DNA of 35,500 nucleotides from Macrococcoides caseolyticum (GCF_021366795.1 NZ_JAHCPS010000015.1:1-35500); one strand, 5' to 3'; positions 25,446-32,661 are shown, counted from the stretch's first letter. Notes: generated by a model from the sequence alone, not told the origin. Translations and numbers: made by a program.

Positions 25446-26080
25446 TAAAAGTTCAGGATATTGTATTTAAATATAATCAAAAGCAGACATTTGGACTTAT
25501 CAACTTAAAATTAGCACAAGGAAAAGTTCATGTCATGATAGGAGAGAACGGGGCAGGCAAAAGTACACTCATTAAACTGATGCTCGGTGAACTGAAAGCG
25601 AAATCAGGAAAAATTCACATGCCTGAGCACATAAATTATATGCCGGATGATCTACAATTCCCACCCTATTTGAAGATTAGTGAAATCATTAATATGCTGA
25701 GTACTATAAAGAAATCTACACCAGCGGCAATATTAGAAGAAGTAGGTCTATATGAACATCGTGAGCAATATGTTAAATCATTATCAAAAGGTATGAGACA
25801 ACGATTGAATTTAGCACAAAGTTTAATTGGAGAAGCTGAATTTATTATTATGGACGAACCGACGAATGGCCTCGATCCGTTGTGGATATTCAAGTTGCAG
25901 GATATTATCGATGCACAAAAAGCACTGGGTAAAACATTGTTCATAACAACGCATCAACTCGATTTTGCCCAGGCAGTAGCGGATGAACTATATGTACTAC
26001 GCGAGGGACAATTAGTGCATCAATCTGAGAACCATTTCAAAGATGTTGAGTCACTTATAAGATTGTATAGGCAAATATAG
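25442..26080 (+). CDS. nosF: ABC transporter ATP-binding protein, NosF-like
   Basis: Cytoplasmic ATPase subunit of 212 residues. Walker A GENGAGKST lies near residues 34-42, the ABC signature LSKGMRQR near 117-124, Walker B FIIMDEP near 138-144, and the H-loop TTHQ follows. The ATG is set by GGTGAGG and by the ATGA overlap with nosY; an upstream extension of the frame lies inside nosY and is not used. Last gene of nosL-nosD-nosL-nosY-nosF, closed by a terminator. Confidence 0.87.
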   Translation: MIKVQDIVFKYNQKQTFGLINLKLAQGKVHVMIGENGAGKSTLIKLMLGELKAKSGKIHMPEHINYMPDDLQFPPYLKISEIINMLSTIKKSTPAAILEEVGLYEHREQYVKSLSKGMRQRLNLAQSLIGEAEFIIMDEPTNGLDPLWIFKLQDIIDAQKALGKTLFITTHQLDFAQAVADELYVLREGQLVHQSENHFKDVESLIRLYRQI

Positions 26081-26126
26081 TTTAAGAATTAATATTGATA
26101 CTTGAATTATAAATAATTTAACAAAG

Positions 26127-26160
26127 ATAAACCCATCAGTCTGTGATGGGTTTATTTTAA
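26127..26160 (+). terminator. terminator of the nos operon
   Basis: Perfect 12-bp stem ATAAACCCATCA / TGATGGGTTTAT with a 5-base loop, then TTTTAA. Confidence 0.85.
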
Positions 26161-26251
26161 ATCAATAATTCACTTTTTTTAATATCTGTGTTAACATCTT
26201 GATGATTTGGGTATTTATATAAATTAATTACATCATTTGAGTAAAGAAATG

Positions 26252-26273
26252 AGACCTTGATGGTCTTATTTTT
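26252..26273 (+). terminator. short terminator-like hairpin in a leader
   Basis: AGACC / GGTCT stem with TTGAT loop followed by TATTTTTG, ending only a few bases before the GTAGGAGG ribosome binding site of the next gene. A small attenuator is possible, but the stem is only 5 bp. Confidence 0.35.
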
Positions 26274-26285
26274 GTAGGAGGATAT

Positions 26286-26663
26286 ATGACACATTATCAT
26301 TTTATTGCATCGAATGTTGAGATAGAAAGTGAGTATTTAAAGAAGGCTAAGGTTGAGATGGATGAAAAGTTTGAAGAATCGAAGTGTAAAGTGCAGTACA
26401 TATTAGAATATGATCCAAGTAAAGCAGAACTTACAAAAGTTTATGAAACACTGGTTGATTTTGTAGCGAATGCAACACATGATTATATTTTGCTTGAAAT
26501 TGCATATGGATTAAGCGCATATGGTAAACCTTTAAAAGTCGATAAAAGATATAATATTGACATTAAAGAGTTTCGAAAAAAGCATTTAATAGAGCTCGAG
26601 GAAGATGAGATGATATGTATTGAAAGAAATAAGTGGGTGGTGAGAGATTTTGAAAATAATTAG
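26286..26663 (+). CDS. hypothetical protein
   Basis: 125-residue soluble protein, acidic overall, with no signal peptide or membrane segment. I recognise no family. The visible parts are an N-terminal HYHFIASNVEIESEYLKKAK segment, a predicted helix-rich middle (YETLVDFVANATHDYILLEIAYG) and an acidic stretch LEEDEM near the end. TAGGAGG ahead of the ATG gives strong support for translation. It overlaps the next gene by 14 bases, so the two form a pair and probably act together. Placed at the border of the restriction cassette. Confidence 0.7.
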   Translation: MTHYHFIASNVEIESEYLKKAKVEMDEKFEESKCKVQYILEYDPSKAELTKVYETLVDFVANATHDYILLEIAYGLSAYGKPLKVDKRYNIDIKEFRKKHLIELEEDEMICIERNKWVVRDFENN

Positions 26664-26973
26664 AGATTTATGGGAGCAGTTTACAAATGATACAGCGACC
26701 GCTGGGAGTTTTCATGTTGGTTATTATGAAGATGATAATGATATAGAAGCCATGGCAGTATTAAGATATGATGAATTAGAAATTGAAGATGACTATTGGG
26801 GAATTTATATTTTCGAAAATCAAGGTATAGATGAAAAAATTCTTAAACAATATCCATATTTTGATGACTATGGTTATGAAATTATTAAAGTTGAAGCGGA
26901 AGAATTGTCATTTGATGGTGCAGTGGATTTATTTTATGAGTGGTTGGATGAAAATAAAGTTATAAAATCATAA
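26650..26973 (+). CDS. hypothetical acidic protein
   Basis: 107-residue, very acidic soluble protein (clusters such as YYEDDNDIEA and LEIEDDYWG, and a C-terminal YEWLDENK). I recognise no family. The strong negative charge and size are in the range of immunity, antitoxin or DNA-mimic proteins, but nothing specific supports any of these. TTG start following GGTGA, inside the end of the previous gene, so translation is coupled. The stop codon lies inside a long hairpin shared with the convergent restriction endonuclease gene. Confidence 0.68.
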   Translation: MKIIRDLWEQFTNDTATAGSFHVGYYEDDNDIEAMAVLRYDELEIEDDYWGIYIFENQGIDEKILKQYPYFDDYGYEIIKVEAEELSFDGAVDLFYEWLDENKVIKS

Positions 26974-26999
26974 ATCCAGATTTTAATCTGGATTTATGA
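26968..26999. terminator. bidirectional terminator containing two stop codons
   Basis: Perfect 15-bp stem TCATAAATCCAGATT / AATCTGGATTTATGA with only TT in the loop. Both convergent stop codons (TAA of the acidic gene, TAA of the restriction gene) are part of the stem or loop. Confidence 0.78.
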
Positions 27000-28377
27000 T
27001 TTTAGATTTAATAATATTAAAAATATATTCCTTATTCAACCAAAAACATTGCTTCGTAATCATCTGTCCATCAGGTAATACATATTGATCAGCTGCATTC
27101 TTACCTTTTGGTCTTATATGACAAATAGGATTATCTTTCGCACCTGGAAGATTATTTGAAATACCACGTTTTGTTTCTTTTAATACCACACCTTCTCTAA
27201 GCACTTTCTGAGTATCTAAATAAAATTGATGTAAATGTATATTAATATCTACTGCAGGCATATTCCATAGTTTAATACTGTGGAATATTTTTTCTTTGTT
27301 TTCATTCTCTTTAAATACTACAAATAGCCATTTTGTTGCTTCAAATTTTTCTTTTAACGCGCTATCTTCCCAATCAGTATTTAAGTATTCATTGAAATCA
27401 ATTTGTTCAAAAGACATATGTTCTTTTAGGTTACCTTTATGGTTAAGATTGATTGTTTTGAATTTAATATTGAATTTTTCAAACTCTTCAATTTTATTTA
27501 AATCGTTTCCTTTAATACCTAACATATGACTAACCAGATGTGGCACTTTAGATTTTCCGGAGGAAAGTTTTATATTAAGTTTTTCAGCAATCTCATAATC
27601 TTTCATACCGATGTATGGTTCGAATCTTTCTTCTAATATCTGTTCTAATGATTTTTGATTAATTTCTTTTGAACTCGTAATAGATTCAAGATGTTCATTA
27701 GTGATGTATTTACGAACTAATGATGACATATATCCTTGTTTAATAGAGTAGGCACGTTGTTTTGCTTTTATATCACTGAAAGGTTGCTGACGTAAAGATT
27801 TTTCTGCTGTAGAACCTTTAGTACAAGCTCCAAGAATTAATGTATCTCCTTCAGAAATGAGGTGAGCTTCGCCGTTTTTAATCTTCTCGTTGATGATTTG
27901 CCAATCAGACTTAATAATTTCTAAGTCTTCTTCAGGAAATTCAAATAACTCAACTTTAATAATTTGAGTGTTTTCACGATCCATTTTATTATCTTTATTC
28001 TTTTTATATTCATAGAAGAATAGTAGAAGTTTTTGATTTTTCGTCCAAAAACTAGAATGATAGAAATCGAATTGATATTCTTTCATATAGTTTATTATGT
28101 TTAATACTAATCTTTCTTTCGCTTTTAATTTTCCAGACTTCATCTTCATAATACCAGTAGCTTTTAGTTCAATACCGACATCAGCAAAGTCAGCTTCTGC
28201 ATTCGAATTTATATCATAACCAAAATAACTTGCTTCAATAATATGTCCTACAGAACCTTTAACATTGGTGTTCTTTAGCATGTCTTTTTTATCGATTTCA
28301 TATAAATATTTACCTTCTGCTTCTTTTGCATATTGCACGAGTTCTCTAGCGTTATTATATTCAAATTTCTTCATCAT
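26983..28377 (-). CDS. Sau3AI-family type II restriction endonuclease (GATC)
   Basis: 464-residue protein that aligns along its length with Sau3AI as I recall it (KERLVLNIINY, CTKGS/A, RQQPFSDIKAKQRA, MSFEQ, ICHIRP and MTKQ.FW blocks). The N-terminal MutH-like domain carries the catalytic set near residues 48-72: an early Glu (E48), D63 and the ELK motif (E70, K72). The C-terminal MutH-like half lacks this set, as in Sau3AI, where it is the allosteric DNA-binding domain. Predicted to cut at GATC. GAGG six bases before the ATG. It overlaps the unknown gene upstream by 17 bases. Confidence 0.92.
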   Translation of the reverse strand: MMKKFEYNNARELVQYAKEAEGKYLYEIDKKDMLKNTNVKGSVGHIIEASYFGYDINSNAEADFADVGIELKATGIMKMKSGKLKAKERLVLNIINYMKEYQFDFYHSSFWTKNQKLLLFFYEYKKNKDNKMDRENTQIIKVELFEFPEEDLEIIKSDWQIINEKIKNGEAHLISEGDTLILGACTKGSTAEKSLRQQPFSDIKAKQRAYSIKQGYMSSLVRKYITNEHLESITSSKEINQKSLEQILEERFEPYIGMKDYEIAEKLNIKLSSGKSKVPHLVSHMLGIKGNDLNKIEEFEKFNIKFKTINLNHKGNLKEHMSFEQIDFNEYLNTDWEDSALKEKFEATKWLFVVFKENENKEKIFHSIKLWNMPAVDINIHLHQFYLDTQKVLREGVVLKETKRGISNNLPGAKDNPICHIRPKGKNAADQYVLPDGQMITKQCFWLNKEYIFNIIKSKIINPD

Positions 28378-29059
28378 GAATAACCTCTAAATCTTTATAG
28401 TGAATGATATGTTGCTTTGATATATTGATTAATTCTTCTTTTGGAAATATTAAATTAGTAGGAGCTTCAGCATATTTGTTTGATGATTGAAATATATAGG
28501 GTCCAGAATTTTCTTTGATGAAAAATTTTGATGTATGTCTTGATTCTTGATATTCATAAATATAATCACTAAAAGTCGCTTTATTAAAATTATAATTTCT
28601 ATCTAAATATCTTAATAAATCTTTTTTCATTACAAGAACACTTTCAATTTTAATTATATTTTCAAATCTAATATCTCTCCAATGCTGTACATCAGGGGTT
28701 GTCCAACCCCAACTGAATAAATAAGCATTAGTATCAGAATATTTACTATTAAATAACCAACCATCTCGATAAGTTTTATGCTTATTTAAATATGATAATT
28801 CTAATGCAAAGGTTTTAAGGCCAGTATGATTTAAATTGTTTTTAAAATAATGAGTTGCAGTTTTTTCGTCAATCTTAAGTTTGTCATTAAATAATTTATG
28901 CGAACCTTCTGTATCAATCCCTTTATGTTGTGAATCTTTATCATGAATGCGCGTAAATTCAAGGCCGAACTCACTTGATAAAATTGGATATATATAAGTA
29001 TCTAAGTACATATTTACTTCTTTTTCAACAGTTAAATCGGCATTAAATGTGCTTTTCAT
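28361..29059 (-). CDS. unknown protein in the restriction operon, PD-(D/E)XK-like
   Basis: 232-residue soluble protein of no family I recognise. Residues 46-68 read HKGIDTEGSHKLFNDKLKID followed by EKTA. D49, D64 and K66 have the spacing and the surroundings of a PD-(D/E)XK nuclease active site (D ... (D/E)xK), often seen in restriction enzymes. The rest shows mixed alpha/beta character with aromatic-rich segments such as LFSWGWTTPDVQHWRD. GAGGTG before the ATG. It ends inside the start of the Sau3AI-like gene (17-base overlap), so both are translated together downstream of the methyltransferase. It could be a second nuclease, a specificity factor or a modulator. Confidence 0.7.
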   Translation of the reverse strand: MKSTFNADLTVEKEVNMYLDTYIYPILSSEFGLEFTRIHDKDSQHKGIDTEGSHKLFNDKLKIDEKTATHYFKNNLNHTGLKTFALELSYLNKHKTYRDGWLFNSKYSDTNAYLFSWGWTTPDVQHWRDIRFENIIKIESVLVMKKDLLRYLDRNYNFNKATFSDYIYEYQESRHTSKFFIKENSGPYIFQSSNKYAEAPTNLIFPKEELINISKQHIIHYKDLEVIHDEEI

Positions 29060-29110
29060 ACTCGCACCTCGATTACTTTTTACATCAATTATAAATTTTG
29101 TAAATAAAAA

Positions 29111-29133
29111 AGTCCACTCAAATAGAGTAGACT
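29111..29133 (-). terminator. terminator or attenuator between methyltransferase and nuclease genes
   Basis: On the minus strand AGTC, one mismatched base and ACTC pair across a 5-base loop, followed by TTTTTTATTT. The hairpin includes the methyltransferase stop codon. It would lower transcription of the two downstream genes relative to the methyltransferase. Confidence 0.6.
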
Positions 29134-30370
29134 AAAATAGGTTTAATTGTGTTTGATTATCCGGAAATTCCATTTCAATTCTTTCAATTTCATTGCCCAT
29201 ACGAGTAATTAAAGGTACAACTAAAGCATTCCCCATACAGAAAAATCTCATTTTTTCAGGCATACCATTAGTCCAATTATCTGGAAAACCATTTAATCGC
29301 TCAGCTTCAATAGGTGTGAGTGTTCGATATCTTTCACCATCTTTTATAAAATGGGTTGAACGATTGACCGATGATTCACTTGTTAACATTGTTCTGGCAG
29401 GTAAATCTAAAGCATCGCTTTCAGACATTCCACCTTCACTATAAACGTATTTATGACCATCGGCTGATATTCTTTCGATTTTTTTCGCACCTCGTAAGTA
29501 CTGAAATTTTTCAACTTTATCTTTAGCTAAATAATAAGTATCGGGTATATCTTTTTCTAATATTTCGCCTAACGTAATTGGTTTTTCGTATTTTGGGATT
29601 GTATGTGCTGTATAAACATTTCCTTCTTTCATGTATCCAGAGGGATGGAAAGTAAAACTGAAATTATCAGATACATTTACTATATCTGAAGATAGGGTAG
29701 TCGTTTCGACTCTATTTTTTACAATTTCTTTTGTAATAGGAAATGACTTAGCAAAGAATCCGTCTTTAAATACAATTTGTTCATGTGTTTTTTTATATAT
29801 TGCTTTTGCATAATTCGTTTCACGGCGATATCCAAAGATAAAAACACGTCGTCTTCGTTGCGCGTTACCATAATCAGCAGCATTAATGACACGCCATTCA
29901 ACATCGTAGCCAAGTTCATTTAATGTCGATAACATTACACCAAAATCTCTACCTCTTTGTTTAGAAGGCGACTTAAGTAGTCGATCAACGTTTTCTAATA
30001 ATATATACTTAGGCACAACGTTTTGTATAAAACGAGTGATTTCCCAAAATAATACACCTTTTTTTCCTTGCATACCAAGCTCGCCATTTAATGACCTTGC
30101 AACAGAATAATCTTGACAAGGAAACCCACCAACAATCATATCAACATTTGTAGCGGCTAATTCCTTGTTAGAAACTTGTGTTATATCTTGATTGCTATGA
30201 ACTCCAGACGAAAAGTTTTTCGCATAGCAGTCAAATGCATGTTGAACTTTTCTAGAGGGTTCCCATTGGTTGGCCCAAGTTACTTCAAACATATGATTAT
30301 TTGTATTTTCTAATCCGATACGAAAACCACCAACACCAGCAAACATCTCCGCAACTTTAATTTTCTCCAT
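29132..30370 (-). CDS. DNA (cytosine-5) methyltransferase, M.Sau3AI-like
   Basis: 412-residue C5-methyltransferase, the same length I recall for M.Sau3AI. Motif I is FAGVGGFRIGLE (10-21), motif IV GGFPCQDYS with catalytic Cys85, motif VI ENVDRLL, motif VIII QRRRRVF, then the target-recognition region. Motif IX is TPIEAERLNGFPDNW and motif X GNALVVP. It should methylate C in GATC and protect the chromosome from the partner endonuclease. GGAGGG sets the ATG. Two tandem -10 elements lie upstream. First gene of the cassette; followed by an attenuator-like hairpin, then the unknown gene and the endonuclease. Confidence 0.93.
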   Translation of the reverse strand: MEKIKVAEMFAGVGGFRIGLENTNNHMFEVTWANQWEPSRKVQHAFDCYAKNFSSGVHSNQDITQVSNKELAATNVDMIVGGFPCQDYSVARSLNGELGMQGKKGVLFWEITRFIQNVVPKYILLENVDRLLKSPSKQRGRDFGVMLSTLNELGYDVEWRVINAADYGNAQRRRRVFIFGYRRETNYAKAIYKKTHEQIVFKDGFFAKSFPITKEIVKNRVETTTLSSDIVNVSDNFSFTFHPSGYMKEGNVYTAHTIPKYEKPITLGEILEKDIPDTYYLAKDKVEKFQYLRGAKKIERISADGHKYVYSEGGMSESDALDLPARTMLTSESSVNRSTHFIKDGERYRTLTPIEAERLNGFPDNWTNGMPEKMRFFCMGNALVVPLITRMGNEIERIEMEFPDNQTQLNLF

Positions 30371-30394
30371 TGGGAACCCTCCTTATAAACAATT

Positions 30395-30470
30395 CTTATA
30401 TTATAGCAAAGTATATGATGATCCAAAATAGTTGAATTTACACTTTGTTATGTGGCTCTTATATTATAGC
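30395..30470 (-). promoter_or_regulatory. two tandem methyltransferase promoters on a 13-base direct repeat
   Basis: The 13 bases CTTATATTATAGC occur twice (30395-30407 and 30458-30470). On the minus strand each gives a consensus -10, TATAAT. The outer copy has TTTACA at 30487-30492 as -35 with an 18-base spacer. The inner one has only TTGGAT at a short 15-base spacing, and that hexamer overlaps a GATC. Confidence 0.6.
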
Positions 30471-30483
30471 GAACGATCGTTCG
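30470..30483. promoter_or_regulatory. GATC-centred 14-base palindrome, putative operator
   Basis: CGAACGATCGTTCG is a perfect palindrome. It lies exactly between the -35 and -10 of the outer methyltransferase promoter and holds the target site of the restriction system. Binding by the methyltransferase or another regulator, or methylation itself, could control the divergent genes (inference). Confidence 0.55.
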
Positions 30484-30512
30484 TGTTGTAAAGTGAAATA
30501 ATAACGAATTAT

Positions 30513-30521
30513 TGATATAAT
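30513..30521 (+). promoter_or_regulatory. extended -10 promoter of the HNH gene
   Basis: TGATATAAT matches the extended -10 consensus, about 25 bases upstream of the HNH start codon, divergent from the methyltransferase promoters. Confidence 0.5.
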
Positions 30522-30546
30522 ATTAAGGAAAAAAGGAGGTAATAGC

Positions 30547-31395
30547 ATGTTTAGAAAAATTTGGGCAAAAGATTTAGATTATAAAGCAATGGAATATAAA
30601 TTCAATTCATTTTTTTCAAAATATGAAAATTATGTTCGAACATATAGTTTAAATTTAGGTGAGGTTTCACGTGAGAATACTGGAACGGCACGGTCTTACA
30701 AAGGATATTTAATTAGGATTTTTATTTTGGTGGAGGAAATAACAGGTATTCAAATAAAAAGGCCGCTTGATATTAATACATATCAATTAGTAAAGAATAT
30801 TAGACAAATGCCTGGATATAAAGAGTTTAATAAAAATGAGGGGTATTTTCCTAATTCAGCTATTAACTACTATCTTTCATTAGTTACGAAAGTAACTATG
30901 GAACAAGAAACTGAGTTAGATAATATCAGTAATGAATTCGATGAGGTTAAATTAAATAGTAAACCTGAACTAGAAGAAGTATTTTATGAATCAGAAATTT
31001 CGCAACCTGTGATTGCTCCAGAACCAATTGAATTAAATAATGTAAAAAGGTATAGAAGGAATATTTTAGCTGTAAAAAAAGCTAAGGAATCAGCTAACTG
31101 GATTTGTGAATTTGATGAAAAGCATGTAACGTTCATAAATAATTTTGATAAAAAACCATTCGTTGAAGCTCATCATTTAATCCCAATGTCTATTCAAGAT
31201 TTATTTATATATAGTATTGATATCCCTGACAATATTATTTGTCTTTGCCCTAATTGCCATAGAAGAATACATTATGGTGTCAAAACAGATAAAAGAGAAA
31301 TGATTAATAAATTTTATAAAGATAGAGTAGAAAAAATCAATGAATATAAAATATCCTGTGAATTAAAAGATTTAGAATTATTTTATGGTATTTAA
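30547..31395 (+). CDS. HNH endonuclease, McrA-like, with a conserved N-terminal domain
   Basis: 282-residue protein. Residues 1-115 form a domain also present as the stand-alone protein at 20091-20453. Residues 116-165 look like an acidic linker. The HNH nuclease (about 180-255) has WICEFD (C187), FVEAHHLIPM (H209, H210), the central Asn in DNIICLCPNCHRRIH (N229, H238) and zinc-type cysteines C234 and C237; the usual second N-terminal Cys is missing. Type II or IV (modification-dependent) restriction is the likely role, given the neighbours. AAAGGAGG before the ATG. It is divergent from the methyltransferase gene; the stop overlaps that of the convergent XRE gene as TTAA. Confidence 0.82.
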   Translation: MFRKIWAKDLDYKAMEYKFNSFFSKYENYVRTYSLNLGEVSRENTGTARSYKGYLIRIFILVEEITGIQIKRPLDINTYQLVKNIRQMPGYKEFNKNEGYFPNSAINYYLSLVTKVTMEQETELDNISNEFDEVKLNSKPELEEVFYESEISQPVIAPEPIELNNVKRYRRNILAVKKAKESANWICEFDEKHVTFINNFDKKPFVEAHHLIPMSIQDLFIYSIDIPDNIICLCPNCHRRIHYGVKTDKREMINKFYKDRVEKINEYKISCELKDLELFYGI

Positions 31396-31619
31396 TTTTT
31401 ATGTTTTCTTCTACTTGGTATCTTAATTAAATCATCTAAGTTTATCATAAATAATTTTGCAATTTTACAAAGTTCCTCAGCTGTGATAGTTCTATCACCA
31501 TTTTCAAGTTTTGAATATGATGATTCTGAAATATTCAGGTGTGCTGCTACCTCTTTACTCTTATACTCAAGATTTTCGCGGTGCCATTTAATTGCCGCTG
31601 CGATTGCTTCATTTGTCAT
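31392..31619 (-). CDS. XRE-family transcriptional regulator
   Basis: 75-residue protein that is almost entirely a Cro/C1-type helix-turn-helix: KSKEVAAHLNISESSYSKLE is the recognition part, with GDRTITAEELCKIAKLFMINLDDL after it. The size fits small controller proteins found with restriction-modification systems. The ATG (MTNEAIAAAIKW) follows GAAGGTGA; an upstream in-frame extension to 31652 lacks such a site. A perfect 8-bp inverted repeat covers its ribosome binding site. It is convergent with the HNH gene, sharing TTAA as overlapping stops. Regulation of the cassette or of itself is inference. Confidence 0.82.
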   Translation of the reverse strand: MTNEAIAAAIKWHRENLEYKSKEVAAHLNISESSYSKLENGDRTITAEELCKIAKLFMINLDDLIKIPSRRKHKN

Positions 31620-31623
31620 GACA

Positions 31624-31644
31624 TTCACCTTCTCGTAAGGTGAA
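31624..31644 (-). promoter_or_regulatory. inverted repeat over the XRE ribosome binding site
   Basis: TTCACCTT and AAGGTGAA with a 5-base centre. In the XRE mRNA the right arm is the Shine-Dalgarno sequence itself, so the hairpin would hide it. As DNA it could be the regulator's operator. The 270 bases from here to the next gene hold no recognisable gene. Confidence 0.5.
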
Positions 31645-31891
31645 AATATCAAATGATTTTATTGAAATGATTTTTCTATCGAACTTCGCAATATTCCCCA
31701 AAAACCAATAAATTTAATATATAATAATCAGTTACGCTTGAACCCATGGTCAAATTATATTTCACAATAACCTACATATTATATCAAAAACCTATTAATT
31801 TTTGTGTAAAATTTCATTTTTAGCAATTTCTTAATTTCTCCAATCATTTTTTTATATGATGGTTTTAGACATACACCAAGGAGGTGACACC

Positions 31892-32140
31892 ATGGATTTT
31901 GAGCTTGATCAGATACATAACATATTAGTAACAATCAGCCAACAGCCTGACAAAGATTACTTCGGTTACTTTAAAGACAACGACATCATTTACATCCTGC
32001 TTGAGATGGGATTAATAGAATTCAAGTTCAATGTCTTACTCACTCAAACACAGTACAATCCTGTTTTACATATTGAAGTAACTAAAAAGGGGAAACTCTT
32101 TATAACGGCATATATTAATCAATTGAGCAATGGATATTAA
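31892..32140 (+). CDS. hypothetical protein
   Basis: 82-residue soluble protein beginning MDFELDQIHNILVTISQQPD and ending KKGKLFITAYINQLSNGY. No recognised family. The alternation of helical and strand-like segments and the terminal KKGK..I.AY segment resemble small winged-helix or phage-type accessory proteins, but this is only an impression. The start is fixed by an ideal GGAGGTGA ribosome binding site; an in-frame ATG 12 codons upstream is not needed. It stands alone and is followed by a weak terminator. Confidence 0.65.
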   Translation: MDFELDQIHNILVTISQQPDKDYFGYFKDNDIIYILLEMGLIEFKFNVLLTQTQYNPVLHIEVTKKGKLFITAYINQLSNGY

Positions 32141-32170
32141 CGACTCATGTTTTGTGGATCGTTTTTATTT
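32139..32170 (+). terminator. weak terminator
   Basis: AACGA / TCGTT stem extended past one mismatch by TCA/TGG, then TTTTTATTTTT. It overlaps the stop codon of the gene before it. Confidence 0.45.
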
Positions 32171-32238
32171 TTAAGGTAACTTTAAGGTTGATTTGAAATT
32201 TTTAGATATATAATAAAAGAAAATAATTGAGGTAATAT

Positions 32239-32451
32239 ATGGGACTGAAATCAAGATGGATCGCGAGTACTTTAATTGTACTTACGATTGTGGGATTAAT
32301 ATTTTCTTGGGAGCAGGTGAAACCTGAGCAACCTAAATTTGTTGCATACTTTGGTTACACACCAGACGAATTAAAGGGTAAACGTTATAATACCTTAGAG
32401 AAAGCTTTTGCTGATGAACTTAAAATTAATGAATATCTGCAACAAGAATAA
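32239..32451 (+). CDS. small single-pass membrane protein
   Basis: 70-residue protein. An N-terminal hydrophobic helix (about residues 6-24, WIASTLIVLTIVGLIFSW) is followed by a polar, extracytoplasmic-looking tail, with GYTPDELKGKRYNTLEKAF and a charged C-terminus. GAGGT precedes the ATG. No family recognised. It is followed 12 bases later by a second small membrane protein gene in the same direction, so the two are probably one operon. Confidence 0.6.
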   Translation: MGLKSRWIASTLIVLTIVGLIFSWEQVKPEQPKFVAYFGYTPDELKGKRYNTLEKAFADELKINEYLQQE

Positions 32452-32463
32452 GGGGAAATTTAT

Positions 32464-32655
32464 ATGAAACCATTACATTATGCAATATTAGGTGGGACTT
32501 TAGATTTAATAGGTATAACGATCATTGTTTATGCATTAATATATAATATAAGTGTAGATAGTTTTGAAGGTGTTATTGCAGGTGTATTACTCACAATTGG
32601 TGTTCCGATGTTTTTTAGAAATTTAGCGCATCATTTGGATAGTAAAAGAGAATGA
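32464..32655 (+). CDS. small two-pass membrane protein
   Basis: 63-residue protein with two hydrophobic helices (about residues 6-28 and 35-53) and a charged C-terminus, HHLDSKRE. AGGGGAAA precedes the ATG. No family recognised. Operon with the small membrane protein gene just upstream; a strong terminator follows. Confidence 0.6.
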   Translation: MKPLHYAILGGTLDLIGITIIVYALIYNISVDSFEGVIAGVLLTIGVPMFFRNLAHHLDSKRE

Positions 32656-32661
32656 TAATAG

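Noticed and set aside
26983-31652. Integrated phage or plasmid carrying the restriction genes
   Set aside because: No integrase, recombinase, att-like direct repeat or phage structural gene was seen around the cassette, so the means of acquisition cannot be stated.
31645-31891. Additional small gene between the XRE regulator and the next gene
   Set aside because: AT-rich with stops in all frames and no ribosome binding site plus start codon combination.
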